Of a stretch of 64,000 bases of DNA, positions 11,586-25,300 are shown in pieces. The translations under genes were made by a program, and so were the position numbers. Under the pieces are notes generated by a model. The model did not search any database. It worked only from the letters and a program-made list of their open reading frames with translations, and was not told where the DNA came from. Within the stretch, counting starts at the first letter, position 1. Every line of letters starts with the position of its first letter. Source of the stretch: Capitulum mitella (lineage: Eukaryota; Arthropoda; Thecostraca; Pollicipedomorpha; Pollicipedidae); NCBI GenBank assembly GCA_030062745.1, contig CP099845.1, positions 21,412,556 to 21,476,555 on the forward strand, given 5' to 3'.

Positions 11586-12839
11586 GGCTGACGGCCGACG
11601 CCGTCAACACTTCCAGGACGGCGCAGCAAGGACGCCCGCCTCTGGCGTCGAGGCCACGGGGGGGAGAGATAGCCTTTCCCGACGACGGGAGCGGAGATCT
11701 CGCAGGGGTGGAGGAAACGAGACGGTGCTGCACGAATTCCAGACAACGACCGGCGCCTCCGCGGCGGCTCGGCAGCCGTTCCCCACCCCTTCCCTGTCTC
11801 CCGTGCCAGTCTACACCTTGTACCGGCCGCCGATCACGCTCGCCATTGTTCCCGATCGCTCCCCGGTGGCGTGAATCACGGCGGCGGACGGACGGCGGGC
11901 GGACCGACCTGCCGCCCCCCTCAGCCGCGGCCCAATTAGCTGACTCACCGGGGCCCGGAGGCGCGCCGGCTCCCGGCTCCCGGCTCCCGGCGGCCGGCCG
12001 GCCCTCGTCCGCTACCCGGCACGGCGCCGTGATGGACGGCCGCGCCGCCGCCGCGTCGGGGCCGGCGCCGCCCGCAGGCAGGCGGACGGCAGGTACAACG
12101 GCCGTGGCGCCGCGCCGGCGCCGCCGTCAGCCCGGCCGCCGTCTCACAACACGACGGCGGACGCGGGCGGCGCGACCCGCGCCAGCGAGCCGGAGGGCGC
12201 CTGCGGAACCGAGCTCCGCTGCCCCCCGCCCCCCCCCCGTCTCACGGCGGTCAGACACAAGCCAAGTTTAGCGTCGACTCGGAATACGACTAAAATTTCT
12301 CAACACTACCGCTTTTCTCGAAACTACCACCGCAAATCGCACCTGATTCCGCCAAGGCCTTCCGCAGCACTCCGCGACCGTCCGCAGTACGCGGAAACGC
12401 CGCCGTTCGCCGACCGCCACCGCCTCAGGTCCAGCCCTGCCGGCCGCCGTCCTCACGACCTCCGGCTCACACCTGGTGGCAGCGGACGCTACTGGGCGCC
12501 CCCGGCCGCGCCGCCGCCGCCGCCGTCCAGGGACGTTCTCAGAGGCGTCATTACGGCGCCGTCACGCGCAGTAATGGCGCCATTGGCGGCGACCCCGGCC
12601 GGCCGCGGCCGGCAGGCCAGCGGTGCGGAAGCGGCACGCCGCCCTGCAGCCGCGCCCCGGCCGAACGTGCAGCGGGCACGGCCGCCGGCCGGTCTCCCCG
12701 CGGCCGGGGCGGCCGGGTTTGCCGTGCGCGACAGCATTTGCATTGAATGGGCGGTGGGGTCGTGTAAAAAGGGCCGGTGTCGCGGAGTGCACGCTGCCGA
12801 CGGCACCACGGACGTGACGGTCGCCGGCGGCCGTCCGGG

Positions 12840-13140
12840 GCTGTTCCGAGTCGTCCAGAGTTGTCCAGCGGCGCCCAGAGCCGCCCAGCGCCATCCAGCC
12901 CAGACCAGCGCAGTCCAGAGCCGTCCAGTGCCGCCCAGAGCCGCCCAGCGCCATCCAGCCCAGACCAGCGCAGTCCAGAGCCGTCCGGCGCCATCCAGAG
13001 TCGTCCAGCTGCGCCCGATGCCGTCAGTCGTCCAGCATCGTCCAGAACCGTCCACAGCGGTCAGGAGCCGTCCCGGAACGTCCAGCGCCGTCCAGCCCAG
13101 ACCAGCGCAGACCACCGTTCAGAACCGTCCAGTCCAGTCC
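12840..13140. repeat. 10-bp CCAG-type repeat with a higher-order 60-bp period
   Basis: Words such as GCCGTCCAGA and GCGCCCAGAG recur about every 10 bp. A 60-bp block (CCATCCAGCCCAGACCAGCG and following bases) is repeated almost exactly at about 12891 and 12951. The long frames here on both strands are repeat artefacts. Confidence 0.8.
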
Positions 13141-15270
13141 GGCGCCGGGTCGCCTGACCGGTCGGCGTGTTTACCGCAGCCCGGGCCGTGATTACTGCCG
13201 CTTCGTCGGCCGGGCGGCCTCGGCCGGCCGCCGCTCGGCCGGCGTCGGCGCGCTCGTCTGTCTCAATTAGAGCGGCCGGCCATCTGGCCGACGGCGGCGG
13301 CCGTTCATCACCGCTGCAACGACCGGGCCGGCGCGGCCCTGCCGCCGCGGAGACGGTCCTCGGTCCCGCCCTCCGTCCCGCCGCCGCGAACACGGGCCGC
13401 CCGCGCCGCCACGCCGGCGCAGCGCGCGGGCAAAACGGCACCGCGCGGCGGCCGGCGCCGTCCGTGTTTGGCGACCGCAGTCGGCCTGTTTACCCCAGCT
13501 CTCGGCCGGTCCGGGCCGGTCCGGTCCAGGACGGCGCGAGAGCGTACGCGCCCGTTCCAGGTCCGGTCCGTGGCGATAGCACCTTCAGCGCCGCCGGCCG
13601 GCCGCGCGCAGCGCTGGAGATAAAGGTATTTACGAGCGCGAGGATCGTTTGATCGGCGGCCGGCTCGCCTCCGGCCAGGCCAGCTGGACGGGGCGGGGCG
13701 TGCCGGCCGTCGACGGGGTCATGGAAAACGGCATCCGCGATCGCGCGGCGTGCCGGCCAGCTGTGCATGGCAGGTCCGAGGGCGGAGCGAGGTCACTCAC
13801 CAGCACCGCCCAGGACAATCAGAGACTGGGTGGGACCGTAGGACCAGAGGCCTAGTCTCATGAGATGGTACCGCTCACGTCAGCGGACGTTTCCGCTCAC
13901 TGGGCCTGTCTCGAAGCGCACGCAGTTTCCAGCTCCGATGGCCCTAGCCCGACCGAAACAAGCAGATCACAGCCCGGCCCAGCAGGGCAGCAGGATGATT
14001 GTTGTTAGAGAGGGCGTATCGATGACTGTGCTGGCCGGGAGAGATCTTGACCCGCTCTCGCCATCTCCAGGCGCCGGGCGGACCACCGGCCGAGGGCATC
14101 GCTGATCAGCGAGCACTTATCGATCTCTCCACGCCGCCTGACCCGCGCCAGGGGTGGTCCCATTCCGGCTCCGAGGCCGGCGAGTGAGAGTTCTGCCGGG
14201 GATGAACTCGTTACGAGTGCCGGCCGGGCGCGAGGCGCGATTATCGCCGAGCAATCATCTCCGCCGAGCCTCCGCTGTTAAGGGCGGCCCGGGCGCTGTG
14301 CGCAAACACAATCATCACGCAGCCATCACGCAGGACGGACGCGGAGCCCTGAGACGTCCGCCCTCCACAGTATCACGGCCAGTACCGCGGCCGATGCAGG
14401 CCTCTGACACCCGACTCACCAGAGCGGCCCTGCCAACTGCCCGCCCGGTCCGCAGCCCACTCTGGGTCCCACTGCCGGTCTCTCCGCCGCAGCGCGGCCG
14501 ACCGACCCGCACCGCGGCCGGTGGTCCTTCTGTGTGGTCGCCGGCGACGCGAGAGCTCGCAGTGAAAGCGGCGCGCGCGGCGGCCGCGGCGCGGGCGGCC
14601 GGCGACCCGTTACCCGCACCGGCAAATCACAACAAAAAGATCCGGATCGGATGCGCCCGCGGCGCTTCCGGCCGCCCTCGGCGCCGCGGCGGGGGCCGGC
14701 ACCGGGGGGAGGCCGAGAGCGGCCGCCCGGGAAGACGATACTGCAGAGGAGACGAGGAGGACGCCGTCCGCGCCGATAACGGCGGCGGAAGCCGGAGACG
14801 CGGGCCGCTCGTAAACAGCTGGCCGGGCGGCCGAGGCGCGCCGGGACGGAGCGGCGCGCCCGGCCGCTCCCCTGTTATCGTCCGCCGTCCGCCGCCGCCC
14901 GCAGAGGTCGTCCCGGGTCGGGGGTCGGCCGCTGACCCCGCGCCGGCCGCGCACGCATCCCGCGCGGCCGCCGGAGCCGTACCGGGCCCGGGGAATCAAT
15001 CGCGACCGAACGTCCAGCGACGAACGGCTCTGAGCCGCAGCGGCGGACTGCCGCCCGGACTCCGCGCCGCGTGACGGCAGCCTTCGGCCCGACCGGCGGA
15101 AGCCGCGCCGGCGGCCCGGGGGTCCTCTGGAGAGCGGACCGAAGGCGTGTATCCGCTTCACGCCGCGGCCGAGGACAGGACGCGGCGGCCGCCCGCTGTC
15201 ACGGCACTCCTGTACCCGCGCCCAGGGCCGGGCGAAGGGCACTCAACGACGATACATCACCCCGCAGGAA
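13140..15270. other. GC-rich intergenic stretch
   Basis: Same character as 5-10 kb: open frames on both strands with no conserved motif or consistent splice structure. I see no gene, tRNA or element ends here. Confidence 0.5.
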
Positions 15271-16230
15271 ATAGTGACACGGATCTGGAATATATCAGCG
15301 TTTGGCCCCCATCATTTTTTTGCGGTGTGCCGCAGACGTGCAAAGCAAGCCACAGACGAATGCCTCCGTACATGAATTTTCGTCGTACCGTGTATTGTTT
15401 ATGATGCGTTCGATACAGCGAATGCCACGATTCCCAGCATCATGCAAAACACGCCAATGACTCTACCGAATGTTGCACGTTTCTGCCACGAAGTGCATGA
15501 CATTCCAAGTCCCTAAGTGCACCCGCAAGGCAGTCTCAGCCTTGCGGTGAGCAATTAAAGGCATTGAATTTCATGTCTGGAAGATGTTGGATGGCACAGC
15601 GACAATTTCGGAAGCCATTCTGGCCGAAATTAATTATAAACACAGCACAAACACCGTGGCAAAATGGCCCTGTTCGACATCAGAACGGAAATATCCTCGA
15701 CTTCATACGACGAGCGATTACAACAGAACAAAGAATGCAAACAAATTTTTGCAGAGCTCGTTAAAAGCATGGGCCTGACTCAATAAATCCCACCACAGAA
15801 TCTATCATGAGCGCTACATGATGGTCACTCGTAAACCACCCGAAGCTTTCTAGATAAGTTCAGCCTTAACCACGGAATTTCAACTAAAGTCTCACAACAG
15901 AGGACCTTGAAAACCAGTACCCACCGATAACTTTCGCGGACGAACGCTGTCTATTTTGCACCGCCTAAGTCACCTTCTACTGGGTGAGGCAGAAATCCTT
16001 GAAGGTTCCGCATTCGTTTATGGCGAAGCACAAGAGGAAACATGACTACCTTTGCACAAAGGCGGCACGACAATGAAAGCAACTTTCACGAGGGAGCAGC
16101 CTACGTTATTACTGGGCATCGGCGTGATAACCGCAAAAATAAACCAATGTAAAAAACAATGAATTATATCACCGTTCTCGGATTCACGATGCAGTCATAC
16201 GAGCATAAACAGGGACAGAGGTCAGGACAC
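15270..16230. other. AT-richer island inside GC-rich DNA, probably an old insertion
   Basis: GC content drops abruptly at about 15270 and recovers after about 16250. Short frames (for instance 15584-15778 plus) are not recognisable. No inverted or direct terminal repeats were found by eye, so the idea of an old transposon rests on composition alone. Confidence 0.4.
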
Positions 16231-16339
16231 TACGTAAATGCCGACACGGTAAGGTAACCGACTGCAGACGCTGGGACCAGAGCAGGAGGGTGAAGAAGGC
16301 CCCATCGCCACCAGGCCACGACAATCATTTCTGCCAACG

Positions 16340-16700
16340 GCGACAGAGCCGGGCCGACAGTCGACAGAGCTGGGCCGAAAGTCGACAGCGCCGGACCGAC
16401 ACTCGACAGAACCGGGCCGACAGTCGACTCGACAGAGCCAGGCCGACACTCGACAGAGCCGGGCCGATAGTCGACAGAGCCAGGCCGGCAGTCAACTCGA
16501 CAGAGTCGGGCCGACACCCGACGGAGCCGGGCCGACAGTCGACAGAGCCAGGCCGACAGTTGACTCGACAGAGTCGGGCCGACACCCGACGGAGCCGGGC
16601 CGACAGTCGACAAGACCGGGCCGACAGTCCACAGAGCCAGGCCGACAGTCGACAGAGCTAGGTCGACAATCGATAGAGCCTGGCCGACAGTCGAAAGAGC
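16340..16700. repeat. 21-bp minisatellite (CGACAGAGCCGGGCCGACAGT)
   Basis: CGACAGAGC starts at 16341 and 16362, with variants at 16383 and 16404, giving a 21-bp period. A few units carry an inserted CGACT that shifts phase. About 17 units. Open frames on both strands are a consequence of the period. Confidence 0.88.
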
Positions 16701-16859
16701 CGGCGCCGGTGGTCCGTCAGTCATGTGTGCAGGCCGCAGACTCCGCCGCCTGTCGACAGACGCCATTCACCCGCCAACGATTGGCCACAATACGGTGGCG
16801 GCCGAGCGGAGGCGAGGAATGTGCTGAGTCTGCCCGGCCCTCTTCTCCGGAGATCGAGC

Positions 16860-17262
16860 CCTCTCCGGTCACGACAGAGGCCAGTCCGCGGTCACGACAG
16901 AGGCCGGTCTCCGGCCACGATAGAGACCGGTCTCCAGTCTCAACAGAGGCCAGTCTGCGGCCACTACAGAGCCCGGTCTCCGGCCACGACAGAGACCGGT
17001 CTCCAGTCTCAACAGAGGCCAGTCTGCGGCCACTACAGAGTCCGGTCTCCGGGCAAGATAGCGACCGGTCTCCAGTCTCAACAGAGGCCAGTCTGCGGCC
17101 ACTACAGAGTCCGGTCTCCGGGCAAGATAGAGACCGGTCTCCCGTCACGACAGTCGTTGGATTGCGGTCACGACACACGACGGTCTCCGTCCTCGGCCGA
17201 CGACCGAGGCCAGTCTCCGGTCACGACAGAGGCCAGTCTCCGGTCACGACAGAGGCCGGCTC
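16860..17262. repeat. 23-bp minisatellite with 69-bp higher-order units
   Basis: The base unit resembles CCGGTCACGACAGAGGCCAGT. Blocks starting TCTCCAGTCTCAACAGAGGC at 16931, 17000 and 17069 give an exact 69-bp (3 x 23) higher-order repeat, showing recent amplification of triplets of units. Confidence 0.88.
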
Positions 17263-17299
17263 CACACCCGATGACAATCCCGTCTCGCGGTGGTAACGC

Positions 17300-19510
17300 C
17301 TGACGTCACGGATTAATCACAACGCCAGCCGCAGGCCTCAAGGTCTGTTCGGGGAGCACCTGACATATGCGGACCCGTCGCGAGCGGAGCCGCCGGTCGG
17401 CTCGACCAGGCTCCTCCATTCAGTACAGGACAGCCGGCTGGTGCGGATAGATCCCATGGAAGAACATCAGGATCGGTTCTCATCACTTTTTCACTTTTCA
17501 ACCAGGTGCCCTGGCTGGTAAGTAACTTCGCCACTCTTCCCATACCGAAGCGATCGGCCCTCAACAGCAGACTAAACAAAAAAAGGTAGCCAGGAGACAT
17601 TTGGCCTACCATGGGCAACGACTGCTCCCCAGTTTGATGAAGCAGCTCAGCCAAAGGACCTGATACAGTGCAGCGGATCCCCGTCCCGTACAGACAGCCC
17701 GGGTAGCCGGTCACCGCCTTCACGTACCGTCCCCATCCGGGGACAGGGCGCGGAAGGGACAGCAGCCGGGACTCGGACCGCTGTCAGCGGGCGGCCGAGC
17801 CGCCTGACAAATGACCGGCCACCGCCGGGGCCCGACCCTTCCCCGGCTGGCCGCGACAGACCCCGACCCCCGCCGGCGGCCGCTAATGGCCCGGCGGCCG
17901 CTGCTGATCCCGGCCCGGCCCGGCCGGCCGATCGCGTTATTCCGCCAGACTGGCCGGCTGGCACAGATCGGGGCGGCACACACCGGCCGCCCAGCGCCCG
18001 CCGGCGGAATGCGATAATTGGCGGGCGCCGGCGCCGGGACCGGGGCAGAGGACGCGCTCACGCCCGCGCCGGCCGCGCGACGCGACAGCGCCGCCCCTTC
18101 CGTCGCCGGCGGCGGCCGGCGGCCGGCCGGCCGGCCGGACGGCAGAAAAACGGCGCGCCGCTCGCCGACCGACGGCGCGGAAAAAGCGCGCGCCCGGTCC
18201 GGCCCGGCGCGCCACGGCCGGGCCCGGGTCGCGGCCAGGTAGGCCCAGTTCCGGACTGTATTGCCTGATAGCCGCAGGGCTAACAAACTGCGGTGATCAC
18301 CAGAGACCAGAGGATTTCGGCCCGGCTGGACGCTTTCATGTCCATATCATCCTAGGGTTCACATGTGTGCAACCGAACAGGTGGGAAGATCTGGCACCGG
18401 CTAACATCTGTGCCTGTGACCCGGTCTTCATTAGAGATCTTCCACACGCCATTATCTAGAAAGAGGCGCTCCATTACACGGCTCAGCCATGAGTGCCAGC
18501 GGCGAGACACGTAGCCTGGAGCTCGCTCAGCTGGCGGACCTCACCAAGCCCGGACTGGCCAGGCGGAGCCGCGTCAGTTCAGCCCTGCCGCGCCGGTCGG
18601 CCCTGCCGCGGACACCGGGACGGCGGCAGAGCTCACCGGAGCGGCTGACCGCGACGCCGCCGCCGCCGCTCCGGAGGGGATCGTGAGGCTGCGGCGGCCG
18701 GAGGCCGGAGTCGTGCGGCGCTCTCACCTTGAGCCGGCACCGGCGGCCGGCCGGCACACCTGCAGCGGCCGTGCATCACGCTCGAACCGCGCGTCACGCC
18801 AGCCCTCCCTCATAAACCTGTCACCGTCCCGCCGAGCGGCGCCCGGCCGAGAAAAACGCGCCGCACGTGAACCGGCGCTCGGCGGCGCCGGCTTAACGCC
18901 CGACAAAATGCGGCTGAGCTGACTGTAGCTGGCTGGAGCCGTTTGGTCGGTCCCGCGCCGCTCTCTCCGGCCCGGCTCAGGTCCCGGCTCCGCGCCGGAC
19001 GGGGTCGGACGGGGTCGGCCGGCGCCGCCGGCGGGCCCCCGCCGTGCAAACGCGACCGACGCACGCCGGCCGGCCGCTGCAGCCAGCCGTTATCGGCCCG
19101 ACCGTGAAAGACGCGGCGGCCGAGCCTGCAGCGGCGGCAGACGCCGCGCACCCCGCCGCGGCCGGGGCGGGTCGCTGACCGCGCTGACCGTGAGGCTCGG
19201 TCGATCTCGCTGATCCGGACGGTGTGAGGACTGTCATGTTGCGCTGCGCTGTATTGTGGACCGTGACATGAGGCTGAGCCGGGAGCGAGAGCAACTTTGC
19301 TCGAAGATTCACGGCCTCCGCCGACGTAACCCGTTTGCGTACAGGCACTGTTCATCCCGTGCCGCCCTCGACAATCAACGCCGTCCCTTTCTGTCCGTCT
19401 CACAACGCTGGCTCAACACGACCAAGCACTACACCGCATAGTGATCGACAGAGTCTGTAACGTCGCCTGTCCACCGCACCAGCTGATGCTCTCTGTCCAC
19501 CAGTCCACCA
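17300..19510. other. Intergenic stretch, mostly GC-rich
   Basis: No supported gene. The only gene-like signals are isolated splice-donor words (for instance GGTAAGTAAC near 17516) that cannot be linked to an exon. Confidence 0.45.
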
Positions 19511-19517
19511 GCCACTC

Positions 19518-19795
19518 CACCAGCCACTCACCAGCTGATCCCCATTGCAGATCGCTCCGTGCCGTCCCTCTGCCCGGCCGGCCACTCCCGGTCAGTACCA
19601 GCTGATCCCTGTTGTAGCTCGCTCCGTGCCTTCCCTCTGCCCAGCCGTCCACTCCCGGTCAGTACCAGTTGATCCCTGTTGTAGCTCGCTCCGTGCCTTC
19701 CCTCTGCCCAGCCGTCCACTCCCGGTCAGTACCAGCTGATCCCTGTTTTACCTCGCTCCGTGCCGCCCCTCTGCCCGACCATCCACTCCCGGTCG
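19518..19795. repeat. 67-bp tandem repeat, about four copies
   Basis: CTCCCGGTCAGTACCAGCTG and the following sequence start at 19585, 19652, 19719 and 19786, an exact 67-bp period. A diverged copy precedes them and the last is cut short. Each unit contains GTAGCTCGCTCCGTGCC and CCTCTGCCCAGCCGTCCA. Confidence 0.9.
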
Positions 19796-19799
19796 GCGG

Positions 19800-22640
19800 T
19801 GCCGCCCAGTGCGCCGGTTCTTGAACCGGATAGCGGCGGCGGCAGGCGGCCGCCACTCAGCGCTGCGCCCCAGAGACGCAGGTCGCAAAAACGCCGCCTG
19901 TGACAACCGGTGTACGGCGCCGCTCTGTCCAATATAAATACCCGGCCGGGCGCCGGGCGCGCGCACGCAGCCGTCGCCGCCGCCGCGGCGCTGGCAGCGT
20001 GCCTAACAAGCGCCGACAACGACGCAAAAACGGGCCAGTGACATACCTGAGCGACGAACACGTGTTGTCGGCCGGTCCCACACTAATCAGGGCCAGATGC
20101 AGGGGAACGGCAGCGACGGCGCCCGCCAGCCGGGTCAGTCCTTGACGCGGCGACGACGGCTGCGGGCTTCTCCGCAGCGAAGGTGCCCTCCGCACACCAC
20201 GCACGAGCTTGACGCACGCGCGCCGTCCGGCGGCGAACGCCCGAGGCGCTGACTGCAGTCCAACCCGGAGCCACGTTCGCGCGTACCGCCCGCACCTGCG
20301 ACTCTCCCGAACTGGAGGTGCCGCGCGGCGCCGAGCGCGCGCCGCGGTCGACCGCTGTTGTGATTGGCTGCCGCCGCCCGGCGTCTCGCCCCGAGGGCGG
20401 GCAGATCTCGGCGGCCGCTCCGTTTCACGTAGCAGTGCCGCCGCGCCCTGGAATGCCGGCACACTATCGTGAGCATCGCGCCGGCCTGCGCGCCATCCGC
20501 CGCGCTTCCAGCGCCGCTCAATCGGCCCTTTCTTCGCCGCACTTATCGGCGACGGCGCGGCGGCCACCTCCAGCGGGCGGGAGCCGGTCGCGCGGGCCTG
20601 TTTGTTCAACGGGGAGCGGCCGCGGGCCCCGCAAGGACGCGCGTTCTGCCGCGTCAGCGCCGCAGCGCCGGCCCTTTGTCCTGGAAGAATGGCTAATGGC
20701 CGGCCCGAAATTGGCGCCTGCACCCTGTCGGTAATCCCGGCGCGGGCAGCACCTGTCGGTGGCCGCGGCGCGGACAGTGCACGGCCCGGCTCCGGGAAGC
20801 CCGGCCCCGCGACCGGCCGGCCGGCTAACGGCCGACGGCACGCACGGCCCGATCGGAAAACGACGCTACGGCGATAGTTTCAAATGAAACGGCAACCGAC
20901 GACTGCAGACGCCAGATGCGCTAATTGCGTTCTCCGCGGACGGCGAACCGGTTCTCGCCGGCGTTTGCGAGGATCGCGACGGTTTCCTTCACGTTTTCGT
21001 GACTCGCCGAGCGCATACAAGGCACGGCAGTCGTCAGACAAGGGTCCGCCTGAGGCCAGCATGGTGTCGGACGCCATCGCAGAGATGCCGCGTGATAGTC
21101 GGCTGCGACTCGAAAACGAATCACGGTAACGTGAAAAACTACGTATCATGCGAAAAGACAAGGCTGTTCATCACGACACCTTTAGTTCGCGAATGTGCAC
21201 GAAGCCTTCCATTGCTGACTAATGGCATCGGCAGGCTAAAGGACGTCAGGTTAAGGCATTGCAATCTACTATGCAACAGATGATAGATGATGCATCCTGC
21301 TTCAGTAATGACGCAACACATTTCACATCGTCAGACGGACTTGCAGAATGACCAAGCGCACGGCAGGAGTGTGTAGAGTACGTAATTCGCAAGCGATGCC
21401 GGCATTCAGAGACGCCTTTGTCAGCCCCGCTGGGAGTACGGCCGGCGAGCTCATCACAATCCGAAACGAGCTGCACTTTACGCCTCGGTGTCAGCACATG
21501 GCCCTTTCTCACTCAGGCACTCAAGGCACCTCTCTCCCGGAGATTTCGCTCACGTCCAACGCCCGAAGGGCACCCGGAATGGGTCGGTCTCCTAAACTGG
21601 CCATCCGACACACACTCGTGGAAAGTTTGGCCGCACCACACCGCTCTGGTGGTAAATAAAACGGGGCGTTTGTGTTTTACACGGACCCTAAAACGATCAA
21701 CCATTGTCTTCTCAGGTTTAACGGGCGTCTAACGGGAATCACCCGCTGGAAACTGGCCGATGAGAGATAGATAGGAAGCCGAAGGCAATGGTTGGGAGTA
21801 CCGACGGATCGCGATGGAAGAGTCCAGACCCCTAATGTTTCCACTGAGACAAGACTGGCAGTTCATGGAGGTGCGTTACCATGGCTAATCGTTATCGAAT
21901 CGTTTTGGGCGTTTTACCGGTACCCTTAAATAGTCGCATGACAATGATCAGGCCGCATCGGAAAAGTAATGCTCCTTTTCTGCTCAACGATCTGCAACCA
22001 TTTTTCTCGACTTTACAACTCCGGTAAAATGTTACGTGATTCCCTTCTTAATACGGTAATAGGACTACAAAGCAAACCTTCGCGTACAATGCTACCAGGC
22101 AGTACAGACCGGATCCAAGGACGTGTTGTCAGGCAATGGCCGCCGCACGTTTGGACGTAAATCACCGGCACAGTTCTACCTGTCATTGTCGTTTAAAAAA
22201 GAATTCCATGGGGCGCATGTAGTTCTGGAGTTTTAGCCGAAGCAAACATGCCGCCAACCATGGATGGAACTCCCCAAAATCCTTTGTGGGTGCACTCAGG
22301 CGCCAGGATTCTTGTACGGGAGGGGCCCGATCACCCCGAACCCCTCAGTACTGGGATTTCTGGGATTTCGGCCACTTTTTCGTATTCCGAAAACCGAGAT
22401 TTTTTATTCTGTGGACACAAAAACGTAAACATTTTGGGCCTTAAGTCAGACCAAATCCTTCGGCTGCGCCTATGGATGCATTTCTGCGGTGCGTTTTTTT
22501 TAGTCATGAAAGGGATACCCACGCAAATATGCAACATGCATGCCCGTTTTCTTTGTACATAGGTATATGGACCTTTTCGTGTCGAGGATCCAGATATCTT
22601 CTGAGTAGATTGTTTTCTTTTGCGGGTGCACAGATCGCGC
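19800..22640. other. Intergenic transition from GC-rich to moderate GC
   Basis: GC is very high until about 20.88 kb, then falls to near even composition. I found no conserved coding region or RNA gene. A G/C-run plus GCGCCAGGATTCTTG motif near 22300 resembles the ends of small transposable elements, but no partner end was found. Confidence 0.4.
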
Positions 22641-23210
22641 ACTAATCTGCTTTGTAGGCGCATGCGCTCCACAGAGATAAGCGTCACCAGACCGCCGTCC
22701 AGCGTCACCAGAGGACCGAGTCCCAGCAGCAGTCTCATGGCCGGCCGACGCCGCCAGGCGCCGCCTCCGCCGCCTCCGCAGGGCGTCCCCGGCAGGCGGC
22801 AATGGACCAGCCTCGCCGCCGGCCCGCCGACGCCGCCGCCAGCCCGACGGGACGCGGGGTGCCGTCGGCGGCGGTACCCCTTCCCGACACCCCGGGCGGA
22901 GACACCGGAGCCGGCTGGGAACGTGGCGGCCGGCGCGGCGGGGGTGTCGCCAGCCGGGGAGGGGGGCCCGGCGCCCTGGGGACCGGGCTTCACGGCTCGC
23001 CGACGGCCGGCGGACGAACTCAGGCGGAGAGCGCCGGGGAGGACGTCTCCCAGTTCACGCAGTAGCAGCGCCCGTCCGCCGCGTCAACAGATGGCAGCAC
23101 GCTGGCGCCGAGACGGACGGAGCGGCGCAGGTCGTCCGGCCATCGGGCGCCGTGTGCGACAAGTGCCAGGTGTACTGCCATCGACACCGTACGGAGCTCA
23201 TTCATATTCT
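22640..23210. other. GC-rich CpG-island-like patch, possible unrecognised exons
   Basis: A sharply bounded GC-rich patch between moderate- and low-GC DNA. It holds a 219-codon plus frame starting 22620 and a minus frame ending 23020; neither has a recognisable domain. It could be a promoter island or exons of an unseen gene. Confidence 0.35.
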
Positions 23211-23299
23211 GAGCATAATCGCCAACGGCCACTGTCAATTCGCAATATAAACAAACTCGCTGGGAAAAGGCAACAGTAGCTGTCTCGCACATTTACTGG

Positions 23300-25300
23300 T
23301 ACAAATAGCGTCGCAGACTTTCACTTCACGATGACAAATGAAAGAAACTATGTGTTTTTAATTCATTTAACCGGCTTTGGGTGTGTTTAATTTAAGTGAT
23401 GGAACAAGACATTTTTGTTGTCGCCGCCTTTTATTGACTTAATTTACTACAATATCCAGCATCATTGCACGTCTTTATAAAGCTTATAGCATGATAATGC
23501 CTCTACCCAATGCCTGTCAGGCACTGATGACCACACTAAATTTGCGCACACTGACAGAGAAACTGGATCCACGTCTATCATAAAGAAATTCGCTTTTGTC
23601 GTATGCTTCGGAAAAAGCTGCGAAACTTTTGACGTCTGGAATAACATTTCTTGCATGACATTTGTAAATAAATGATTTTACACATAACAGTACATGCTAG
23701 ATGCCAACAACCTTTTCAATAGGAACATCATATGGGTTCAATCTCTATGCCATCTTTCCCAAACTGAATCTTAATCACAAACCTAAACGTCAATAAACTG
23801 GAGTTTGAATGAAATTTCACAAAGCAACAACCTCAGGACATTATACCAAAGAGATAAACAATATCTCGGCTGCAGCCTCCCAGCATAGTGCGGAGCCTAA
23901 CATTTAGCTATGGAGGAATTTATGGAGCCATATCATTGCCGTATTATGCGTGCACTTGTCATATCAAAAGAAAACATGTTCCCATTCAATGTCTTCGTTA
24001 ATAGTTCCATTCCGCTTTTTTGACTGCTAATACAGTCAAGCGAGGTCCCCTATTTCAATGCACAGAAGGCATCATACTACTGCTTGCCCTTTGAATGCAT
24101 ATCAGACAGTACCAGAAGTACAGCAGAGCCAATCAGCCTTTCAATGCAGACATCTCCTACCCGTTGCCAACGAGTGTGGCACCTACTTAAGTATGTTAAG
24201 GCATTTAAATGAGAAACCCTTTATAAAGTCAAAATCCTTTTTAAAATCATCAAAGATGACCATAATCATCCATGAAATCACCCAGGAATTGAAGCTTGTG
24301 TCATGTAAGCATTTACTTCACATATCATTACTATTAGTGCCTGGATGACAGAAAGAATGATATCTGCCATTACTCCCAAATGGGTCCAGATTTTTCCTTG
24401 AATAAATCAAAGACTGAAAAAATCATCCCAAAAAAGGTTAAAGCTCCCAGCAAAGAGTGAAGCAAATCTGTCACAGTCCAGAAAGCTAATTCATCCCTAC
24501 CCACTGATCTGTCCAGATTCTTGTGTTCAAAAGACATTTTATCTCTGTGAGTTTGTGTGCTCTATTGTATGAATTAATACATGAAAAGTGGTAGTTCTGT
24601 AACAGTGTAGCCTGTGTTATTCTGTTCTGTTTATTATTCCAAAAGAAGCAGAAAATTTCCATTGTACATCTGCAATCATGTCATTTGGCAGGACAGGAGG
24701 GGCAGTGATAATGTTTGTTGGCTTGGATAATGCTAGCAATTTTATCCCATGTAAAGTGAGATGTCTTAGCCAGCCTTTCAATGTACTGGCCATTACATCT
24801 ACCTGTTCCTGAAATTTGTACTCAGCATACCAACCATGCTTTTAGTTAAAATAACTCCTAGACATGTCAAATTGTCATAGAATCAACACTGTCTAAAACT
24901 GTTGTAGAACATCATACTGCTAAAATCTATACATATCTACACATCACACTTTTGCACAGAGAGGTTTTGAAAGCATCATGAAATGTCACAATGATATCAG
25001 AAAATCTAATTTATTCATACCTGCCCACAAATTTTGATTCCACACCAGAACATATGACCAAAACTTTATTTTTCAACACAAGGGGCATGGTGGCAATAAG
25101 CCATCCAGGATGTTATATTTTTGACATCAAACATACTCAGAAGACACTTTTCCAACTATAAAGCACACTGGATTAAGAATAATTCCAAGAGATGGTCCCA
25201 CAGCATCATTCAACTCTGATACACCTTAGGTGTAGCATAAACTGAATGCACAACATCAGTATATGACTTCATAGCTAGAATCCTATGTTAAAAACCATTC
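23300..25300. other. AT-rich stretch, no firm feature
   Basis: GC is well below the neighbours. It may be 3' untranslated or intronic sequence of the minus-strand candidate, with an AATAAA on the minus strand at 23430-23435. Several peptides on the minus strand look protein-like (about 23462-23656 and 24640-24840) but conflict in frame, so none is called. Confidence 0.35.

Noticed and set aside
22630-22760. Minus-strand peptide LGLGPLVTLDGGLVTLI resembling a membrane segment of SLC6 transporters
   Set aside because: No usable acceptor upstream and no neighbouring transporter exon; the similarity is short.
23020-23292. 90-codon minus frame ending in a Cys/Trp-containing tail
   Set aside because: No domain and no partner exon; it lies in a CpG-rich patch where chance frames are common.
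24640-24840. Protein-like minus-strand peptides in two different frames over the same bases
   Set aside because: Two conflicting readings look equally plausible, so neither can be trusted without transcript evidence.
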